A stretch of DNA of 64,000 nucleotides, from contig NZ_LMPP01000009.1 of NCBI RefSeq assembly GCF_001423885.1, positions 235,703 to 299,702 on the forward strand, in the 5' to 3' direction. This document shows, piece after piece, positions 26,804-36,945 of this stretch. This DNA is from Rathayibacter sp. Leaf185 (GTDB lineage: Bacteria; Actinomycetota; Actinomycetes; Actinomycetales; Microbacteriaceae). Made by a program: the position numbers and the translations under genes. Below the pieces are notes generated by a model. That model ran no database searches, was not told the DNA's origin, and saw only the letters and a list, made by a program, of their open reading frames with translations. The first letter of the stretch is position 1, and every line of letters begins with the position of its first letter.

Positions 26804-27565
26804 ATGTACGCACCGGAGCGGCACCAGGCGATCCTGGACCGTGCCCGCTCGAACGGGCGGGTCGAGGTCCGCGACCTCGCGCAGTCCCTGGCGGTCACAC
26901 CCGAGACCATCCGCCGCGACCTCACCAGCCTCGAGAAGCGCGGTCTGCTGCGCCGGGCCCACGGAGGCGCGATCCCTGTCGAGCGACTGGGCATCGAGCC
27001 CGAGGTGGCCGCCCGCGAGGGCCACCTCGCCGCCGAGAAGGACCGCATCGCGACCGCCGCTCTGGCCGAGGTCCCCGACGGCGGTTCCATCGCCATCGAC
27101 GCCGGGACCACCACGGTCCGCCTCGCAGAGCTGCTCCCCCTGGACCGCCGGCTGACGGTCGTCACCCACTCCCTCCCCGTCGCGATGGCGCTCGTCGGCC
27201 GGCCCAACATCGATCTCCACCTCCTCGGCGGTCACCTGCGCGGAGTCACGCAGGCCGCGGTCGGTCCCTGGGTCACCCAGGCGATCGCCTCCGTCTCGGT
27301 GGACGTCGCCTTCATCGGCACCAACGGCATCAGCCGGGAGCGCGGGCTCACCACCCCCGATCTCGACGAGGCCGTCGTCAAGACGGCGATCATCGCCTCC
27401 GCGCGCCGGGTCGTCGTCCTCGCCGATCACTCGAAGTTCGGCCGCCAGGACTTCGGGCACGTCGCCCCGCTGTCCGCGGTCGACACCGTCATCACCGACG
27501 CCGATGTCGACGACGAGCTCGCCGACGACATCGAGTCGGCCGGCCCGGAGGTCGTCCGCGCATGA
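26804..27565 (+). CDS. fruR: DeoR/GlpR family transcriptional regulator of fructose use
   Basis: The 253-residue protein has a DeoR helix-turn-helix (GRVEVRDLAQSLAVTPETI and RRDLTSLEKRGLLRRAHGG). A sugar-phosphate-binding DeoRC domain follows (AIDAGTTTVRLAELLP, THSLPVAMAL, GTNGIS, VVLADHSKFG). It is the first gene of fruR-fruK-IIA-fruA, joined by four-base overlaps. Repression relieved by fructose 1-phosphate is inferred from context and from similar actinobacterial operons. Confidence 0.87.
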   Translation: MYAPERHQAILDRARSNGRVEVRDLAQSLAVTPETIRRDLTSLEKRGLLRRAHGGAIPVERLGIEPEVAAREGHLAAEKDRIATAALAEVPDGGSIAIDAGTTTVRLAELLPLDRRLTVVTHSLPVAMALVGRPNIDLHLLGGHLRGVTQAAVGPWVTQAIASVSVDVAFIGTNGISRERGLTTPDLDEAVVKTAIIASARRVVVLADHSKFGRQDFGHVAPLSAVDTVITDADVDDELADDIESAGPEVVRA

Positions 27566-28521
27566 TCGTCACCGTCACCGCCAACCCCAGCATCGACGTC
27601 ACCCTGTCGACCAGCGGCTTCACGATCGGCGAGGTCAACCGTGCGCACGACGTGCGCCGCGACCCCGCCGGCAAGGGCGTCAACGTCGCCCGAGCCCTCG
27701 CCCGCAACGGCGTGGAGGCGACCGCGATCTACCCTGCCGACACCTCCACCGGCCTCGACCTCTCGACGATGCTCGAGGCGGCGGGAGTCACGTCGGCCAG
27801 CACGCCGATCGCGCAGCCCATCCGCACCAACATCACCGTCGTCGACGACCGCACCGGCCGCACGACCAAGATCAACGAGCCCGGCCCCGCAGTGACTCCG
27901 GAGGAGGCCAAGGCCTTCTCCCAGCTCATCTGCGACCACGTCGTCACCGCCCCCCGCTGGCTCGTCGCCTGCGGCAGCGTCCCCCCGGGACTGGGCGACG
28001 ACTTCTATCCGGCCCTCGGCCGGCTCGCCCTGCACTTCGGCGTCCCTCTTGCCGTCGACACCTCGGGGGCACCGCTGACCGCGATCATCGCGGCCGGCAC
28101 CGCCACCCTGGTGAAGCCCAACCTCGAGGAGCTCGAAGAGCTCCTCGGCCGCTCCCTGCCGACGGTCGGAGACGTCGTCGCGGGAGCCCGTGCCCTCCTG
28201 AAGCTGCCGGACGCGCGAGCGCTCGTCAGCCTCGGCGAGCACGGCGCCCTCCTCGTCACGACGCAGTCGTCGTGGTGGGCGGGCGCCCCCGCCGTCGTCC
28301 CCCTCTCGACCGTCGGCGCCGGCGACAGCACCCTCGCGGGCTACCTGTCGGCGGCCGACGCCACGGAGGCGGAGCGTCTCGCGACCGCCGTCGCCTGGGG
28401 CACCGCCGCCGTCCAGCTCCCGGGCAGCGAAGCCCCGGGACCCGATTCCCTCCGCCTCGGCGACGTCACCGTCGTCGAGAACCCCGATTCCCACCTCCCG
28501 ATTGGAGAACTGAGCGCATGA
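27562..28521 (+). CDS. fruK: 1-phosphofructokinase
   Basis: This 319-residue PfkB-family kinase begins VTVTANPSIDVTLSTSGF, with GKGVNVARALARNGVEA as sugar-phosphate site and STVGAGDSTLAGYLSA as the C-terminal ATP/catalytic motif containing the base Asp. It converts fructose 1-phosphate to fructose 1,6-bisphosphate. It overlaps fruR at ATGA 27562-27565 and the IIA gene at 28518-28521. Confidence 0.92.
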   Translation: MIVTVTANPSIDVTLSTSGFTIGEVNRAHDVRRDPAGKGVNVARALARNGVEATAIYPADTSTGLDLSTMLEAAGVTSASTPIAQPIRTNITVVDDRTGRTTKINEPGPAVTPEEAKAFSQLICDHVVTAPRWLVACGSVPPGLGDDFYPALGRLALHFGVPLAVDTSGAPLTAIIAAGTATLVKPNLEELEELLGRSLPTVGDVVAGARALLKLPDARALVSLGEHGALLVTTQSSWWAGAPAVVPLSTVGAGDSTLAGYLSAADATEAERLATAVAWGTAAVQLPGSEAPGPDSLRLGDVTVVENPDSHLPIGELSA

Positions 28522-28970
28522 CTGCTCTCACCGAGGCGTCGACGGTCATCGTCGACCTCACCGCCGCCACGAAGGACGAGGCCACCGCGCAGCTCGCGAA
28601 GACGCTCGCGGACGCCGGCCGCGTCACCGACCTCGACGGCTTCCTGGCCGACGTCCGCGACCGCGAGTCGCAGATGGCCACCGGCATGCCCGGCGGCATC
28701 GGGATCCCCCACGCCCGCTCGTCGCACGTCGTCGAGCCCAGCGTCGCCGTCGGCATCGCCAAGCAGGGCGTCGACTTCGGCGCCCCGGACGGCCCCGCCG
28801 ACCTCATCTTCCTGATCGCCGCGCCCGACGGCGCCGACCAGGCCCACCTCAAGATCCTCGCCCAGCTCGCCCGGAAGCTGATCCACGAGTCCTTCACCGG
28901 GTCCCTCCGTGCCGCGTCCAGCGGCCAGGAGGTCGCGGACATCATCGCCAGAGAGGTCGTCGTGTCATGA
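28518..28970 (+). CDS. PTS fructose transporter subunit IIA
   Basis: The 150-residue protein is a single IIA(Fru) domain; GIGIPHARSSHV holds the phosphohistidine H65. It accepts phosphate from HPr and passes it to the IIB domains of the next gene product. In many enteric bacteria this domain is fused to HPr (FruB); here it stands alone. Both ends overlap the neighbouring genes by four bases. Confidence 0.92.
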   Translation: MTALTEASTVIVDLTAATKDEATAQLAKTLADAGRVTDLDGFLADVRDRESQMATGMPGGIGIPHARSSHVVEPSVAVGIAKQGVDFGAPDGPADLIFLIAAPDGADQAHLKILAQLARKLIHESFTGSLRAASSGQEVADIIAREVVVS

Positions 28971-30802
28971 GGATCGTCGCCGTCACCAGCTGCATCGCCG
29001 GCATCGCGCACACCTACATGGCGGCCGAGGCTCTCGAGCAGGCCGCCAAGAAGAAGGGCTACGAGATCCAGGTCGAGACCCAGGGCGCAGCCGGCTCCGA
29101 CCCGATGTCCGACCAGACGATCGCCGACGCCGACGTCGTCATCCTCGCCGCCGACCTCGAGGTCCGCGGCAAGGAGCGCTTCGCGGGGAAGCCGACCCTC
29201 GAGGTCGGGACGTCGGAGGCGCTCGCCAAGGCCGCCGAGGTCATCGACCGCGCCGTCGCGACGGTGCAGGACGCGCCTGCCGCGGCCACCGCCTCCGCCG
29301 ACGCGCCCCGTTTCGTCGCCGTGACCAGCTGCATCGCCGGCATCGCGCACACCTACATGGCGGCGGAGGCGCTCGAGCAGGCCGCGAAGAAGCGCGGCTA
29401 CCCGATCCACGTCGAGACCCAGGGCGCCGCCGGCTCCGACGAGATGACCTCGGCCGACATCGCCGCGGCCGACGTCGTCATCCTCGCCGCCGACCTCGAG
29501 ATCCGCGGCAAGGACCGCTTCGCCGGCAAGCCGATCCTCCAGGTCGGCGTCGCCGAGGCGCTCGCGAAGCCCGACGAGGTGCTCGACCGCGCTCTCGCGC
29601 TGCGCTCCGCGAAGCCGGCCGGCACCACCCCCACGCGTGCCGCAGCGTCCTCCGCGCCCGCCGCCGCCCCCAAGAAGGTCGGCGTCGGCACGCGCATCCG
29701 CCAGAACCTGATGACCGGCGTCTCGTACATGATCCCGTTCGTCGCGGCGGGCGGTCTGCTGATCGCGCTGTCGTTCCTGTTCGGCGGCTACCAGATCGTC
29801 AGCTTCACGCCGCAGCAGATCATCGACAACGGCTTCGACGCGTTCAACATCACCGACTGGGCCGGCGTGATGTTCCTGATCGGAGGCGCGACCTTCGCGT
29901 TCCTGGTCCCCGTGCTCTCGGGGTTCATCGCCTTCGGGATCGCCGACCGACCCGGTATCGCACCCGGGTTCCTCGGTGGCGCAGTGGCGGTCACCGTCGG
30001 CGCCGGCTTCCTCGGCGGCCTCGCCTCCGGCTTCATCGCCGGCTACGCGGCGCTGTACATCTCGCGCATCAAGCTGCCCGCGGCCTTCAAGTCGCTGATG
30101 CCCGTCGTGATCATCCCCCTGATCGCGACCTTCATCACCGGCTTCCTGATGTTCGTCGTGCTCGGCGCTCCGCTGCGCGCGCTGAGCGAGGGCCTGTCGG
30201 CCTGGCTGTCGGGTCTCACGGGTGGCAACCTCGTGATCCTCGGTCTCATCCTCGGCCTGATGATGGCGTTCGACATGGGTGGTCCGGTCAACAAGGTGGC
30301 CTACGCCTTCGCGACCACCGGCCTCGCCTCCGTGCCCGCCGACGGCGACCCCAACTCCGTGCAGTTCAAGGTCATGGCCATCGTGATGGCCGCCGGCATG
30401 ACGCCTCCGCTGGGCCTCGCCCTGGCCACGACGCTGCGCAAGCGCCTCTTCACCGACGCGGAGCGCCAGAACGGCAAGGCGGCGTACCTGCTCGGCGCGT
30501 CCTTCATCTCGGAGGGGGCCATCCCGTTCGCGGCGGTCGACCCGCTGCGCGTGATCCCCTCGGCCATGATCGGCTCGGCCGTCACCGGTGCGCTCGTCGC
30601 GCTGTTCGGCTCGACCCTGCGCGCCCCGCACGGCGGCATCTGGGTGACCGGTCTCGTCGGGCAGCCGCTGCTCTACCTGGTCGCGATCCTCGTCGGCATG
30701 GTGGTCACCGCGATCTGCGTCATCATCGCGAAGAGCATCAAGCGCGCCCCGGTCGTCGCCGACGTGCCCGAGCCCGCCACGGCGCAGGCCGTCGCCGCCT
30801 GA
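28967..30802 (+). CDS. fruA: PTS fructose transporter IIB-IIB-IIC with two intact IIB domains
   Basis: The 611-residue protein has two tandem IIB domains (residues 1-100 and 114-213) and a IIC permease domain from about residue 235. Each IIB has TSCIAGIAHTYMAAEALEQA, with phosphocysteines at C9 and C122. By hand alignment the copies are about 80 % identical. The IIC part has repeated hydrophobic segments, GLLIALSFLFGG, AFDMGGPVNKVAYAF and EGAIPFAAVDPLRVIPS. It imports fructose as fructose 1-phosphate. An Ala/Pro/Thr linker joins IIB2 to IIC. Confidence 0.94.
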   Translation: MRIVAVTSCIAGIAHTYMAAEALEQAAKKKGYEIQVETQGAAGSDPMSDQTIADADVVILAADLEVRGKERFAGKPTLEVGTSEALAKAAEVIDRAVATVQDAPAAATASADAPRFVAVTSCIAGIAHTYMAAEALEQAAKKRGYPIHVETQGAAGSDEMTSADIAAADVVILAADLEIRGKDRFAGKPILQVGVAEALAKPDEVLDRALALRSAKPAGTTPTRAAASSAPAAAPKKVGVGTRIRQNLMTGVSYMIPFVAAGGLLIALSFLFGGYQIVSFTPQQIIDNGFDAFNITDWAGVMFLIGGATFAFLVPVLSGFIAFGIADRPGIAPGFLGGAVAVTVGAGFLGGLASGFIAGYAALYISRIKLPAAFKSLMPVVIIPLIATFITGFLMFVVLGAPLRALSEGLSAWLSGLTGGNLVILGLILGLMMAFDMGGPVNKVAYAFATTGLASVPADGDPNSVQFKVMAIVMAAGMTPPLGLALATTLRKRLFTDAERQNGKAAYLLGASFISEGAIPFAAVDPLRVIPSAMIGSAVTGALVALFGSTLRAPHGGIWVTGLVGQPLLYLVAILVGMVVTAICVIIAKSIKRAPVVADVPEPATAQAVAA

Positions 30803-30837
30803 CCGGAGCCCCCCGAACGACCGTCCTGAGCGGTCCT

Positions 30838-30906
30838 GCCGGCGGTCCGCGCCTCCGTCGCCTTCTTCTTCTCCGAGGGAAGGTGGCGGAGGAGCGGGCC
30901 GCCGGC
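30838..30906 (+). terminator. Long imperfect hairpin after fruA
   Basis: GCCGGCGG (30838-30845) pairs with CCGCCGGC (30899-30906), and an inner CCTCCG.../...CGGAGG stem lies between. It begins 35 nt after the fruA stop and is the likely end of the fructose operon. Confidence 0.5.
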
Positions 30907-30917
30907 TGTGCTGGTTC

Positions 30918-31029
30918 CCGCGGCGGTCCCCGCCCGCCGCGGCACGGTCGGCTGCGCGACGCGAAGCGTTCCCGAAAGCACGGTGCGAACGGCTACGGGG
31001 AATCGCTGGCACGCGATTCCCCGGTTCGC
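30918..31029 (+). repeat. Dispersed element R, copy C1 (complete)
   Basis: Hairpin 1 CCGCGGCGG...CCGCCGCGG (30918-30942) has a seven-base loop. The core contains ACGGTCGGCT and GGTGCGAACGGCTAC. Hairpin 2 (30997-31022) has a 10-bp stem containing GGGGAATCGC and loop TGGCAC; an outer GCGAAC/GTTCGC pair extends it. It forms an inverted pair with copy C2. Confidence 0.8.
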
Positions 31030-31050
31030 CTCCGCCCTGCTGTGAGGCAC

Positions 31051-31088
31051 GGTGCCGTCTGCAGGAGTGGGTGCGATCTGCAGGAGGT
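31051..31088 (+). repeat. 19-bp repeat array, two units, plus orientation
   Basis: Units start at 31051 and 31070. Each follows GGTGCSRTCTGCAGGAG. They are the inverse complement of the three units at 31141-31194. Confidence 0.75.
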
Positions 31089-31140
31089 ACCCGCCTCCAG
31101 CAGCGCGATCACACGGCGACCGGGCCGATTCGCCGATGAG

Positions 31141-31194
31141 CACCTGCAGACCGCACCAGCACCTGCAGACCGCACCATCACCTGCGGACCGCAC
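31141..31194 (-). repeat. 19-bp repeat array, three units, minus orientation
   Basis: CACCTGCAGACCGCACCA occurs at 31141 and 31160, with a variant (CACCTGCGGACCGCAC) at 31179. The period is exactly 19 bp. The array is centred inside the C1/C2 inverted pair. No gene is visible in the whole 575-bp interval 30803-31377. Confidence 0.8.
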
Positions 31195-31236
31195 AGCGCC
31201 TGACGGGAGGCGCATCCCCGCGAGCCGAGGCGAAGC

Positions 31237-31341
31237 GGGGATTCGTGTTCGAGCCAATCCTCGTAGCCGTTCGCAGCCCGCTCCTTGCAACGCACCACGT
31301 CGACGAGCCGACTGCTCCGCGGCGGGCGGGGACCGCCGCGG
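31237..31341 (-). repeat. Dispersed element R, copy C2 (inverted, hairpin 2 degenerate)
   Basis: On the minus strand hairpin 1 (31317-31341) is the exact inverse of the C1 stem. The core has AGTCGGCT, GTGGTGCGTT and TGCGAACGGCTAC. Hairpin 2 retains only a GGATT/AATCC pairing. Confidence 0.75.
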
Positions 31342-31365
31342 AGGAGCAGGGCCAGCTGCTCCAAA

Positions 31366-31371
31366 TAGACT
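31366..31371 (+). promoter_or_regulatory. Leaderless-type -10 box of xthA
   Basis: TAGACT is followed by 6 nt and GTG 31378. Confidence 0.6.
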
Positions 31372-31377
31372 GTCGGG

Positions 31378-33292
<1,915 letters not shown>

Positions 33293-33293
33293 C

Positions 33294-34007
33294 GTGACGC
33301 TCCGACTCGCCCTCTTCGACCTCGACGACACCCTCTTCGCGCACGCCCACGCGGTGCGCGAGGGCATCGTCGACCGGGTGGGCGCGCTCGGCGCGCCCTA
33401 TACGGCGCTCCCCGACGAGATCCAGCGCCGCTGGTACGACCTGGAGGAGGAGCACTACCACCGCTACCTCGCGGGCGAGCTCGACTACGAGGGTCAGCGC
33501 CGGGCCAGAGCGACAGCATTCGCTGCGGAGTCGGGCATCGCCCTCTCTCCCGAGGAGGCGAGTGGCTGGTTCGCCGCCTACCTCGAGCACTACGTCGCGA
33601 ACTGGACCCTGCACGACGACGCTCTGCCCGCGCTCGACCGGCTCGACGCCTCCGGGATCCGGATCGGGATCATCACCAACGGCGACCTCGCTTTTCAGCG
33701 GAACAAGGTGGAGAAGCTCGGTCTGGCGCCGCGGATCGAGCACCTGATCGCCTCGGGCGCCGTCGGAGTCACCAAGCCCGACGCGCACATCTTCGAGGTC
33801 GCCTGCGAGCGGTTCGCTGTCGCTCCGGAGGACGCCCTCTACGTCGGCGACCGGCTCACCACCGATGCGATCGGCGCCGCCCGCGCGGGCCTGCGCGGAG
33901 TCTGGCTCGACCGCGTCGGCGGCCCCGAGCACGGCAGAGCCCTGCCCGCGGAGGCGGTCGCCCTCGGAGTCCGCCGCATCGGCTCTCTCGACGAGCTCCT
34001 CGCCTGA
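33294..34007 (+). CDS. HAD family hydrolase
   Basis: The 237-residue protein has motif I FDLDDTLF (D9 nucleophile, D11), motif II IITNG, the motif III lysine GVTKPDAHIF and motif IV YVGDRLTTDAIGAARAG, with a helical cap between motifs I and II. It resembles YjjG/PhoE-like phosphatases acting on small phosphorylated metabolites; the substrate cannot be told. GTG 33294 starts one base after the trpS stop. Confidence 0.88.
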   Translation: MTLRLALFDLDDTLFAHAHAVREGIVDRVGALGAPYTALPDEIQRRWYDLEEEHYHRYLAGELDYEGQRRARATAFAAESGIALSPEEASGWFAAYLEHYVANWTLHDDALPALDRLDASGIRIGIITNGDLAFQRNKVEKLGLAPRIEHLIASGAVGVTKPDAHIFEVACERFAVAPEDALYVGDRLTTDAIGAARAGLRGVWLDRVGGPEHGRALPAEAVALGVRRIGSLDELLA

Positions 34008-34100
34008 TCCGACGGGACGCGCTCCGCTGAGTGTCGCCGATCGATCCCCATGCGAGTCCGGGAAAAAGGAGGTCGGCAAGCCGGACTGCTGACGGTGGGG

Positions 34101-34139
34101 GGTCTCGATACGCCCCTCCGGGGCTACTCGACCAGCAGG
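34101..34139 (+). repeat. GGTCTCGATACG...CTACTCGACC intergenic repeat
   Basis: The unit begins GGTCTCGATACG, has a CCCCTCCGGGG centre and ends CTACTCGACCAGCAGG. A second partial copy (CTGCGGGGCTACTCGACC) follows at about 34159-34176. I recall similar blocks as abundant intergenic repeats in Microbacteriaceae. The gap 34008-34426 holds this repeat, a terminator and element copy D, and no gene. Confidence 0.65.
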
Positions 34140-34228
34140 CATCAAGACACACCGGCCTGCTGCGGGGCTACTCGACCCGTCGGCGGAGAGCAGGCGTGCG
34201 CTGTCCCACTCCCGAGCCGCGGAACGCC

Positions 34229-34270
34229 GAAGCGCCCCGGGCCGACCCGAAGGTCGAACCGAGGCGCTTC
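34229..34270 (+). terminator. Double hairpin, putative terminator of the trpS-HAD transcript
   Basis: GAAGCGCC (34229-34236) pairs with GGCGCTTC (34263-34270), and an inner CGACC/GGTCG hairpin lies within. Confidence 0.5.
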
Positions 34271-34315
34271 ACCGGCCGAGGACCGGACAGTCACGGAACA
34301 AGGCCGAGGCGTACA

Positions 34316-34421
34316 GGGAAATCGCGTGTGAGCGATTTCCCCTAGCCGGACGCAGGACGCTCTGCGAAACGCAACCGCCTCGCGAAACCGACCGCGCCAC
34401 GGCGGGCAAGGACCGCCGTGG
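34316..34421 (-). repeat. Dispersed element R, copy D (complete, 6 nt after glpK stop)
   Basis: On the minus strand hairpin 1 CCACGGCGG...CCGCCGTGG (34397-34421) differs from copy C by a compensatory pair. The core has CGGTCGGTTT and TCGCAGAGCG. Hairpin 2 (34316-34341) is GGGAAATCGC...GCGATTTCCC. It starts 5 nt after the glpK stop, in the glpK sense. Confidence 0.8.
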
Positions 34422-34426
34422 AAGGC

Positions 34427-35941
34427 TCACACCACGTCGTCGTCGACCCAGTCGAAGGTCTTCGTGACGGCCTTCTTCCAGAGGCGGTACTGGCGGGCGG
34501 CCTCGCCCTGGTCCATCTGCGGGGTCCAGCGCGAATCCTCCTGCCAGTTCTGACGCAGGTCGTCGAGGTTCGCCCAGAAGCCGACCGCGAGGCCCGCGGC
34601 GTACGCGGCGCCGAGCGCGGTGGTCTCGGCGACAACCGGGCGGACGACCGGCACACCGAGGATGTCGGCCTGGAACTGCATGAGCAGGTTGTTGGCGATC
34701 ATGCCGCCGTCGACCTTGAGCTCCTGCAGCGGCACTCCGGAGTCGGCATTGACAGCGTCGAGGACCTCGCGGGTCTGGAACGCGGTCGCCTCGAGCGCGG
34801 CGCGGGCGATGTGGCCCTTGTTGACGTAGCGCGTCAGACCGACGAGCGCTCCGCGGGCGTCCGAGCGCCAGTACGGCGCGAAGAGTCCCGAGAACGCGGG
34901 GACGAAGTAAGCGCCTCCGTTGTCCTCGACCGTGGCGGCCAGCGCCTCGACCTCGGGGGCCGAGCCGATGAGGCCCAGGTTGTCGCGCAGCCACTGGATC
35001 AGCGAGCCGGAGACCGCGATCGAGCCCTCCAATGCGTAGTGCACCTCGCCGTCGCCGAGCTTGTAGCCGATCGTGGTGAGCAGCCCGTTCTTGGAGTGCA
35101 CGATCTCGGTGCCGGTGTTGAAGATCAGGAAGTTGCCGGTGCCGTAGGTGTTCTTGGCCTCGCCCGGATCGAACGCCGCCTGACCGAAGGTCGCGGCCTG
35201 CTGGTCGCCCAGGATGCCGGCGATCGGGACCTCGCGCAGCAGCGAGGACGCCTCGACCTGGCCGTAGACCTCGGACGAGGAGCACACCTCGGGGAGCATC
35301 GACTTCGGGACGCCGAAGGCCTCGAGGATGTCGTCGCGCCACTCGAGGGTCTCGAGGTCGAGGAACAGCGTGCGGGAGGCGTTGGTGACGTCGGTCTTGT
35401 GGACGCCTCCGTCGGTGCCGCCGGTGAGGTTCCAGAGGACCCAGGTGTCGGTGGTGCCGAAGAGCAGGTCGCCGGCCTCCGCCTTCTCGCGGGCCCCCTC
35501 GACGTTCTCGAGGATCCAGACGATCTTGGTGCCCGAGAAGTAGGTCGCCAGCGGGAGGCCGACGACCGACTTGAAGCGGTCGGCTCCGACGTCGCCGGCG
35601 AGGCGGTCGACGATCGACTGGGTGCGGGTGTCCTGCCAGACGATCGCGTTGTAGACGGGCTTGCCGGTCGTCTTGTCCCAGACCACCGCGGTCTCGCGCT
35701 GATTGGTGATGCCCACGGCAGCGATGTCGTGCCGAGTCAGGTCGGCGCGGGAGAGCGCCTGGCCGATGACCTCTCGGACGTTGTTCCAGATCTCGATCGG
35801 GTCGTGCTCGACCCAGCCCGCCCGGGGGAAGATCTGCTCGTGCTCCTTCTGGCCCGTCGAGACGATCGATCCCTTCTTGTCGAAGATGATCGCGCGGGAC
35901 GACGTGGTCCCCTGGTCGATAGCGATGACGTAGTCAGCCAT
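34427..35941 (-). CDS. glpK: Glycerol kinase
   Basis: The 504-residue FGGY kinase starts [20 protein letters not shown] and contains [22 protein letters not shown] and the ATP-site [18 protein letters not shown]. It phosphorylates glycerol to glycerol 3-phosphate. It lies 45 bp downstream of glpF on the same strand and so forms a glpF-glpK unit. GlpD, encoded next to it, oxidises the product. Confidence 0.96.
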   Translation of the reverse strand: MADYVIAIDQGTTSSRAIIFDKKGSIVSTGQKEHEQIFPRAGWVEHDPIEIWNNVREVIGQALSRADLTRHDIAAVGITNQRETAVVWDKTTGKPVYNAIVWQDTRTQSIVDRLAGDVGADRFKSVVGLPLATYFSGTKIVWILENVEGAREKAEAGDLLFGTTDTWVLWNLTGGTDGGVHKTDVTNASRTLFLDLETLEWRDDILEAFGVPKSMLPEVCSSSEVYGQVEASSLLREVPIAGILGDQQAATFGQAAFDPGEAKNTYGTGNFLIFNTGTEIVHSKNGLLTTIGYKLGDGEVHYALEGSIAVSGSLIQWLRDNLGLIGSAPEVEALAATVEDNGGAYFVPAFSGLFAPYWRSDARGALVGLTRYVNKGHIARAALEATAFQTREVLDAVNADSGVPLQELKVDGGMIANNLLMQFQADILGVPVVRPVVAETTALGAAYAAGLAVGFWANLDDLRQNWQEDSRWTPQMDQGEAARQYRLWKKAVTKTFDWVDDDVV

Positions 35942-35986
35942 GTGTGATTACTCCTTCGTAATGGGGTGAAGTGGGAGCGCGGCGGA

Positions 35987-36745
35987 TCAGATGATCGGCA
36001 GCAGCACGGTCGACGCGAGACCGGCCAGCACACCACCGACGATCGGTCCGGCGACCGGGACCCATGCGTAGCTCCAGTCGCTGCCGCCCTTGCCCTTGAT
36101 CGGCAGCAGAGCGTGCGCGATGCGGGGGCCGAGGTCGCGCGCCGGGTTGATCGCGTAGCCGGTCGGTCCACCGAGCGAGGCGCCGATCGCGATCACCAGG
36201 ATGGCGACGGGCAGTGCGCCGAGCGCCGCGAGCCCGCCGTCGCCCTGGCGTCCGCCGCCGAAGCCGATGACGACGAAGACGAGGACGAAGGTGCCGATGA
36301 CCTCGGTGAGGAAGTTCCAGCCGTACGAGCGGATCGCGGGGCCGGTCGAGAAGACGCCGAGCTTGTTGGCCGCGTCGGGCTCCTCGTCGAAGTGCTGCTT
36401 GTAGGCGAGCCAGCAGAAGACCGCACCGATGATGGCACCGATCATCTGGGCGAGGATGTACACGAGGATCGAGACGATGTTGACGGGGACGCCCGAGCCG
36501 AACTCGGTCGCTCCGCTCGCGACCAGACCGAGCGTCACCGCCGGGTTGAGGTGCGCACCGGAGTTGTACGAGACGATCACACCGGCGAAGACAGCGAAGC
36601 CCCAGCCGATGTTGACCATCAGGAACCCGCCGTTGAAACCCTTGTTCTTGACGAGCGCGACGTTGGCGACGACGCCGCAGCCGAGGAGGACGAGCATCGC
36701 CGTCCCCACGAGCTCAGCCAGGAAGACCACTCCGAGATTGTCCAC
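35987..36745 (-). CDS. glpF: Glycerol uptake facilitator (MIP/aquaporin family)
   Basis: The 252-residue protein has six membrane spans and both NPA-type half-helices: SGAHLNPAVTLG and INPARDLGPR. The Asp after the second motif is typical of glycerol-conducting aquaglyceroporins. GTG 36745 has a GAGGAAAAGG ribosome-binding site. It lets glycerol diffuse in for GlpK. Confidence 0.94.
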   Translation of the reverse strand: MDNLGVVFLAELVGTAMLVLLGCGVVANVALVKNKGFNGGFLMVNIGWGFAVFAGVIVSYNSGAHLNPAVTLGLVASGATEFGSGVPVNIVSILVYILAQMIGAIIGAVFCWLAYKQHFDEEPDAANKLGVFSTGPAIRSYGWNFLTEVIGTFVLVFVVIGFGGGRQGDGGLAALGALPVAILVIAIGASLGGPTGYAINPARDLGPRIAHALLPIKGKGGSDWSYAWVPVAGPIVGGVLAGLASTVLLPII

Positions 36746-36817
36746 GTTGACCTTTTCCTCTGATTAGAGCGGACGCACGCGGGCGTCCGCAGCGGGCATC
36801 GATGCCCGACGTGTGTG

Positions 36818-36846
36818 AAGTTATCCGCGCCCCGACCCTCCGACAA
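36818..36846 (-). promoter_or_regulatory. Promoter of glpFK
   Basis: On the minus strand TTGTCG, 17-bp spacing and TAACTT lie 72 nt before GTG 36745. Confidence 0.55.
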
Positions 36847-36883
36847 GGAACGACGCGTGCACGTTTGTGCGTTGTCACGACGA

Positions 36884-36919
36884 GAGCCCCGGCTCGAGGT
36901 GCTGCCTCGACCGGGGCTC
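36884..36919 (-). terminator. Terminator of glpD
   Basis: GAGCCCCGG-type arm with CTCGAGG pairs with CCTCGACCGGGGCTC; it starts 27 nt after the glpD stop. The glpFK promoter lies immediately beyond it. Confidence 0.6.
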
Positions 36920-36945
36920 CCGTCGTTGTGCGCCAGTCTCCGCGT

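Noticed and set aside
31051..31194. Possible CRISPR array
   Set aside because: The 19-bp units are contiguous, lack spacers, occur in both orientations and have no cas gene nearby.
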